A stretch of DNA of 64,000 bases from Reyranella massiliensis 521 (lineage in GTDB: Bacteria; Pseudomonadota; Alphaproteobacteria; Reyranellales; Reyranellaceae). A program made the translations under genes and the position numbers. Each line of letters starts with the position of its first letter. Position 1 is the stretch's first letter. Shown in pieces: positions 60,952 to 64,000 of the stretch. Location of the stretch: assembly GCF_000312425.1 (NCBI RefSeq), contig NZ_HE997181.1:4778045-4842044 (forward strand), written 5' to 3'. The notes beneath the pieces are model-generated. The model was not told the origin of the DNA, made no database searches, and saw only the letters and a program-made list of their open reading frames with translations.

Positions 60952-61783
60952 GCTTCCCGAGGTCGAAACCGTCCGACGAGGCTTGCTGCCGCGGCTGGTC
61001 GGGCGGCGCATCGTCCGGCTGCAGCAGCGCCGGCATGACCTCCGGGTGCCGTTGCCGGCGAAGTTCGCCAGCCGAGTCGAAGGCCGCACCGTGCGGGCCA
61101 TCGACCGGCGGGCCAAGTATCTGCTGATTCGTCTCGACGACGGCCAGACGCTGATCGCCCATCTCGGCATGTCCGGCCGCATGACCCTGCACGACGCGGC
61201 AAGTGCTGCCAGCCATCCGCTCGACCGGCATGACCATGTCGTGTTCGACGTCGACGACGGCTGGCAGGTTCGTTTCAACGATGCGCGCCGCTTCGGCCTG
61301 ATGCTGCTGGTCGCCGACGATGCCGTCCTCCAGCACAAGCTCTTCAAGGGACTGGGCCCGGAGCCGTTAGACGATACGTTCGACGGCGCCGCCCTCGCGA
61401 TCCGCCTCGCCGGTCGCAAGACGCCGATCAAGGCCGCCTTGCTCGACCAGAAGACACTGGTCGGCGTGGGCAACATCTATGCCTGCGAAGCTTTGTTCCT
61501 GGCAGGTATCTCGCCGCGCCGGTCTGCACACACTGTGCAAGGCACACGCGCCGACCGCCTTGTCGAGGCGATCAAGCGCGTGCTCATCCGTTCGATCGAG
61601 GACGGTGGCTCGACGCTACGCGATCATATCCAGCCCGGCGGCGAACTCGGCTACTTCCAGACCCGCTTCAATGTCTACGACCGTGCCGGCATTGCCTGTC
61701 CGACACGCGGCTGCGGTCGGACCGTCAAGCGGCTCGTGCAGGCGGGCCGCTCGACCTTCTATTGCGCCCACTGCCAGCGCTAG
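60944..61783 (+). CDS. mutM: Formamidopyrimidine-DNA glycosylase (Fpg/MutM)
   Basis: A 279-residue base-excision repair enzyme. The N-terminus MPELPEVETVRRGL has catalytic Pro2 and Glu3; KYLLIRLDDGQTLIAHLGMSGR holds the conserved Lys; the H2TH region is ALLDQKTLVGVGNIYACEALF; and a C-terminal zinc finger is CPTRGCGR...YCAHC. It removes oxidised purines such as 8-oxoG. It starts within the last 8 bp of yggS. This gene followed by ech and rpsT is the usual alphaproteobacterial order near dnaA. Confidence 0.97.
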   Translation: MPELPEVETVRRGLLPRLVGRRIVRLQQRRHDLRVPLPAKFASRVEGRTVRAIDRRAKYLLIRLDDGQTLIAHLGMSGRMTLHDAASAASHPLDRHDHVVFDVDDGWQVRFNDARRFGLMLLVADDAVLQHKLFKGLGPEPLDDTFDGAALAIRLAGRKTPIKAALLDQKTLVGVGNIYACEALFLAGISPRRSAHTVQGTRADRLVEAIKRVLIRSIEDGGSTLRDHIQPGGELGYFQTRFNVYDRAGIACPTRGCGRTVKRLVQAGRSTFYCAHCQR

Positions 61784-61817
61784 CTTAAGTGCGGTCGACA
61801 CGCGAGGAGGAGATCCA

Positions 61818-62600
61818 GTGGCGGCTGCATACGAGAACGTCCAAACCGAAACCAAGGGCCGGGTCGGCATCATCCGGCTGAACCGCCCGAAGGCGCTGAA
61901 CGCGCTCTGCGCCGACCTCGTGCGCGAACTCGGTCTGGCCCTTGATGCCTTCGAGGCCGACCCCGGCATTGGCTGCATCGTGCTGACGGGCAGCGAGAAG
62001 GCTTTCGCCGCCGGCGCCGACATCAAGGAGATGAAGGACAAGTCTTATCAGGACGTTTTCCTTCAGGACTTCATTACCGTCGGCTGGGAGAAGGTAAGCC
62101 ACGTCCGCAAGCCTGTGGTCGCTGCTGTCGCCGGCTACGCCTTGGGCGGCGGCTGCGAGATGGCCATGATGTGCGACTTCATCATCGCGGCCGACAACGC
62201 CAAGTTCGGCCAGCCGGAGATCACCCTGGGCACGATCCCGGGCGCCGGCGGCACCCAGCGCCTGCCGCGCTTCGTCGGCAAATCCAAGGCCATGGATCTC
62301 GTCCTTACTGGCCGCATGATGGATGCAGCCGAGGCCGAGCGCTGCGGCCTGGTGAGCCGGGTCGTCCCGCTCGCCCAGCTCATGGACGAGGCCGTGGCCG
62401 CGGCCGAGAAGATCGCCGGCATGTCGCTGCCGGCCACAATGGTCGCCAAAGAGGCCGTCAACCGGGCCTTCGAGACCACTCTGGCGGAGGGCATTCGCTT
62501 CGAACGTCGCACCTTCCATGCGACCTTTGCCTTCGACGACAGGTCCGAAGGCATGGCCGCCTTCGCCGACAAGCGCAAACCGGCCTGGAAACACCGCTGA
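61818..62600 (+). CDS. Enoyl-CoA hydratase
   Basis: A 260-residue crotonase-family enzyme starting at GTG 61818 behind GAGGAGAT. It reads ENVQTETKGRVGIIRLNRPKALNAL, then oxyanion hole AFAAGADIKEMK and KPVVAAVAGYALGGGCEMAMM, and the second catalytic Glu in GQPEITLGTIPGAGGTQRLPRF. Both catalytic glutamates are present, as in short-chain enoyl-CoA hydratase. It hydrates trans-2-enoyl-CoA in beta-oxidation. It lies 34 bp after mutM. Confidence 0.93.
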   Translation: MAAAYENVQTETKGRVGIIRLNRPKALNALCADLVRELGLALDAFEADPGIGCIVLTGSEKAFAAGADIKEMKDKSYQDVFLQDFITVGWEKVSHVRKPVVAAVAGYALGGGCEMAMMCDFIIAADNAKFGQPEITLGTIPGAGGTQRLPRFVGKSKAMDLVLTGRMMDAAEAERCGLVSRVVPLAQLMDEAVAAAEKIAGMSLPATMVAKEAVNRAFETTLAEGIRFERRTFHATFAFDDRSEGMAAFADKRKPAWKHR

Positions 62601-62619
62601 TTGCGCGGTTTTGGCCCGC

Positions 62620-62648
62620 TTGACCCGCCTTGCCACGGCCCGTATAAG
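62620..62648 (+). promoter_or_regulatory. Sigma70-type promoter of rpsT
   Basis: TTGACC at 62620-62625 and TATAAG at 62643-62648 are separated by exactly 17 bp, close to the housekeeping sigma consensus. The pair ends 28 bp before the rpsT ATG, leaving a short leader with GAAAGAGGATTAA. It gives rpsT its own promoter despite the upstream ech gene. Confidence 0.8.
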
Positions 62649-62676
62649 CGCGCCCTTCCGAGGGAAAGAGGATTAA

Positions 62677-62940
62677 ATGGCGAATCACAAGTCGGCCGAG
62701 AAGCGCGCCCGCCAGACCAAGCGCCGCACCGCCGTGAATACGGCCCGCCGCAGCCGCGTGCGCGGCTCGATCAAGAAGGTCGAAGAAGCGATCAAGTCGG
62801 GTGACCAGAAGGCCGCTCAGGAAGCGTTGCGCGCCGCGCAGCCGGAGATCCAGCGTGGCGCTCTCAAGCGCATCGTTACGAAGAATGCTGCCGCTCGCCG
62901 CGTGTCTCGTCTCACCGCGCGCATCAAGGCAATGGCCTGA
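62677..62940 (+). CDS. rpsT: 30S ribosomal protein S20
   Basis: An 87-residue basic protein of three helices that binds 16S rRNA: MANHKSAEKRARQTKRRTAV, then NTARRSRVRGSIKKVEEAIKSG and KRIVTKNAAARRVSRLTARIK at the C-terminus. Length matches bacterial S20. Has its own sigma70-like promoter and a perfect terminator. In many Alphaproteobacteria it is followed by dnaA, but not here. Confidence 0.98.
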   Translation: MANHKSAEKRARQTKRRTAVNTARRSRVRGSIKKVEEAIKSGDQKAAQEALRAAQPEIQRGALKRIVTKNAAARRVSRLTARIKAMA

Positions 62941-62977
62941 TCTTCTCCATACTCGGAACTCTGAGAAAGAGAACGTG

Positions 62978-63008
62978 AACGCCGCTCATACGAGCGGCGT
63001 TTTCTTTT
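62978..63008 (+). terminator. Intrinsic terminator of rpsT
   Basis: AACGCCGCTC (62978-62987) pairs perfectly with GAGCGGCGTT (62992-63001) around the loop ATAC, followed by TTTCTTTTT. It starts 38 bp after the rpsT stop and is a strong Rho-independent terminator. Confidence 0.93.
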
Positions 63009-63539
63009 TCCGAACATCCTCGAACGGTTTTCGTCGAAAAATTTTTTATCGATTTGCGACGATGAATGTTTGGTCGTCGATTGGCCGAACGACATACGAT
63101 TCGGATTTATCGGATGAGGTGCGCTCGTTGGCGCTAGATGTTGAGCGCTACGTCGCGTCGAACGTCGAGGAGAATCGAATCATAACGCTTGTCAATCGAC
63201 TCACCTCGCGAAGTGTCTGAATAGCGTGCGAGCTTCAGCATGTGAATCGTTTGCGCACACGAGGGAGTCTGGATATGAGTCGGCCCATCGCGAAGGGGCG
63301 TGGGGCGCTGCGACGCGAGCCAGATGGAGAAGAGGGGATTCCTCTCCATCGATTGAGACGAACGAGGGAGACAAACCACAACGCTTCGCTGGCTCGACGA
63401 TAGAAAGATGAAGCGTCCCTCGAGTGACGCTCGCTGAAAATTCCTTCATCGTCCTTGTCGCGTTGTGTGTGTGTGTGTCGCCTTTGATCGCTGGCTCGTT
63501 TGGCTGCGCCTCGTTTCGGTGAACGACGAGCGGGGGGCC
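63009..63539. other. 531-bp region of unusual composition where dnaA is expected
   Basis: This stretch between rpsT and the rhodanese gene is visibly richer in A and T and in TCGA-like words than neighbouring genes. A 52-codon frame (63062-63220, MNVWSSIGRTTYDSDLSDEV...) exists but I cannot support it as a gene. A (TG)7T run lies at 63464-63478, and several short hairpins are possible (AGCGTC...GACGCT near 63410-63431; AGAGG...CCTCT near 63330-63346). No clear DnaA box is seen. It could be a regulatory or structured RNA region or a remnant. Confidence 0.5.
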
Positions 63540-64000
63540 ATGCCGACAGACAACAAGATCGCTGGCACTTATGAGATCTCCGCCGTCGCCGGCTATGCCG
63601 GCGATGTGGCGCCGATGGTGGCCTGGAAGATACTCAGCGAACACAAGAACGCCGTACTGATCGATGTTCGCACTCGTCCCGAATGGAACTTCGTCGGCCT
63701 GCCCGATCTCACTGCGCTCGACAAGAAGCCGGCGCTGGTCGAATGGCAGATCTTTCCAAGCATGCAGCCAAACCCGGAATTCGTTGCCGCGCTCTCGAGC
63801 GCGTTGACGGACAAATCGGCCCCGCTGCTCTTTCTTTGCAGGAGTGGGGCTCGATCGGCCGCGGCGGCGAAAGCCATGACCGCGGCCGGCTACAGTACGT
63901 GTCTCAATGTGGCAGACGGCTTCGAGGGGCCCCTGAATGCGCAGGCCAAACGCGGCGTGGCAGGGGGATGGAAGGCAGCGGGACTTCCGTGGAGACAAAC
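63540..64000 (+). CDS. Rhodanese-like domain protein (3' end beyond window)
   Basis: An ATG at 63540 (with GGGGGCC before it) opens a frame that runs off the right edge after 153 codons. The protein shows DVRTRPEWNFVGLPDL, the CH2A-like motif, and the active-site loop LLFLCRSGARSAAAAKAM with Cys100, then GYSTCLNVADGFEGPLN. This is a single rhodanese domain of about 150 residues, probably a sulfurtransferase or phosphatase-like protein handling persulfide. It appears nearly complete at the edge. It occupies the position next to rpsT where dnaA is often found. Confidence 0.88.
   Translation, partial: MPTDNKIAGTYEISAVAGYAGDVAPMVAWKILSEHKNAVLIDVRTRPEWNFVGLPDLTALDKKPALVEWQIFPSMQPNPEFVAALSSALTDKSAPLLFLCRSGARSAAAAKAMTAAGYSTCLNVADGFEGPLNAQAKRGVAGGWKAAGLPWRQ

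Noticed and set aside
58627..61476. A 949-codon minus-strand frame across the TPR, yggS and mutM genes
   Set aside because: Shadow of three well-recognised plus-strand genes; its translation has no recognisable domain.
63062..63220. A 52-codon gene after rpsT
   Set aside because: No ribosome site, atypical composition and no recognisable family; left as part of the odd region.
62941..63539. Chromosomal origin (oriC)
   Set aside because: No convincing DnaA boxes (TTATCCACA-like) or 13-mer A/T cluster were found, and dnaA is absent.

Overview
The window is high-G+C DNA carrying typical alphaproteobacterial chromosomal content: stacks of substrate-binding proteins (Bug/TTT, TAXI and Yej types), CaiB/BaiF CoA-transferases, two GcvA-like LysR regulators, two DUF1127 small proteins, and the block mutM - enoyl-CoA hydratase - rpsT that precedes dnaA in many Alphaproteobacteria. 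A free-living, metabolically versatile Rhodospirillales- or Rhizobiales-like bacterium fits (a Reyranella-type genome would look like this). That placement is inference, since no rRNA or other phylogenetic marker is present. I see no phage, insertion sequence, CRISPR array or tRNA.

Layout. 0-5.3 kb: end of an MdtAB-type RND efflux operon, thiC with its TPP riboswitch, and an OprD-like porin. 5.3-8.5 kb: a CoA-transferase co-transcribed with a GrdB/PrdB-family protein whose frame is interrupted by one UGA in a U-P-V-C motif, followed by a perfect bacterial-SECIS-like hairpin (a probable selenoprotein), and a divergent Bug binding protein. 8.5-14.2 kb: a complete yejABEF peptide ABC transporter operon. 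14.2-20 kb: orphan TAXI and Bug binding proteins, a GhrA-like reductase, an M17 aminopeptidase, a GST and two small unknown proteins. 20-25.4 kb: GMC oxidoreductase, VOC dioxygenase-like protein, GST and sulfatase, probably catabolic. 25.4-30 kb: DUF924, macrodomain and DUF882 proteins, and a Ser/Thr kinase with MORN repeats.

30-40.5 kb: an SDR-DUF1445-DUF2848 operon, an alpha/beta hydrolase with a perfect operator-like palindrome, a CoA-transferase, an Asp/Glu racemase-family protein lacking the usual catalytic cysteines, a class III nucleotidyl cyclase, and a luciferase-like monooxygenase-MarR-PPOX operon with an operator-like repeat. 40.5-51 kb: DUF1127 protein, TPR protein, leuC/leuD, EamA exporter, a divergent Lrp/alanine dehydrogenase pair, an M20 peptidase and an EmrAB efflux pair. 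51-64 kb: a translationally coupled Baeyer-Villiger monooxygenase module, a KamA-like radical SAM protein, the second LysR/DUF1127 pair, ada, Smr, a large TPR protein, yggS, mutM, ech and rpsT with its own promoter and terminator, a compositionally odd 530-bp stretch where dnaA would be expected, and a rhodanese-like gene cut by the right edge.

The most interesting item is the probable selenoprotein at 6472-7398. Next are the unexpected absence of dnaA after rpsT, the recurrent LysR/DUF1127 divergent module, and two 10-2-10 palindromes that look like operators. Gene functions are inferred from protein families read by eye; no database search was possible.
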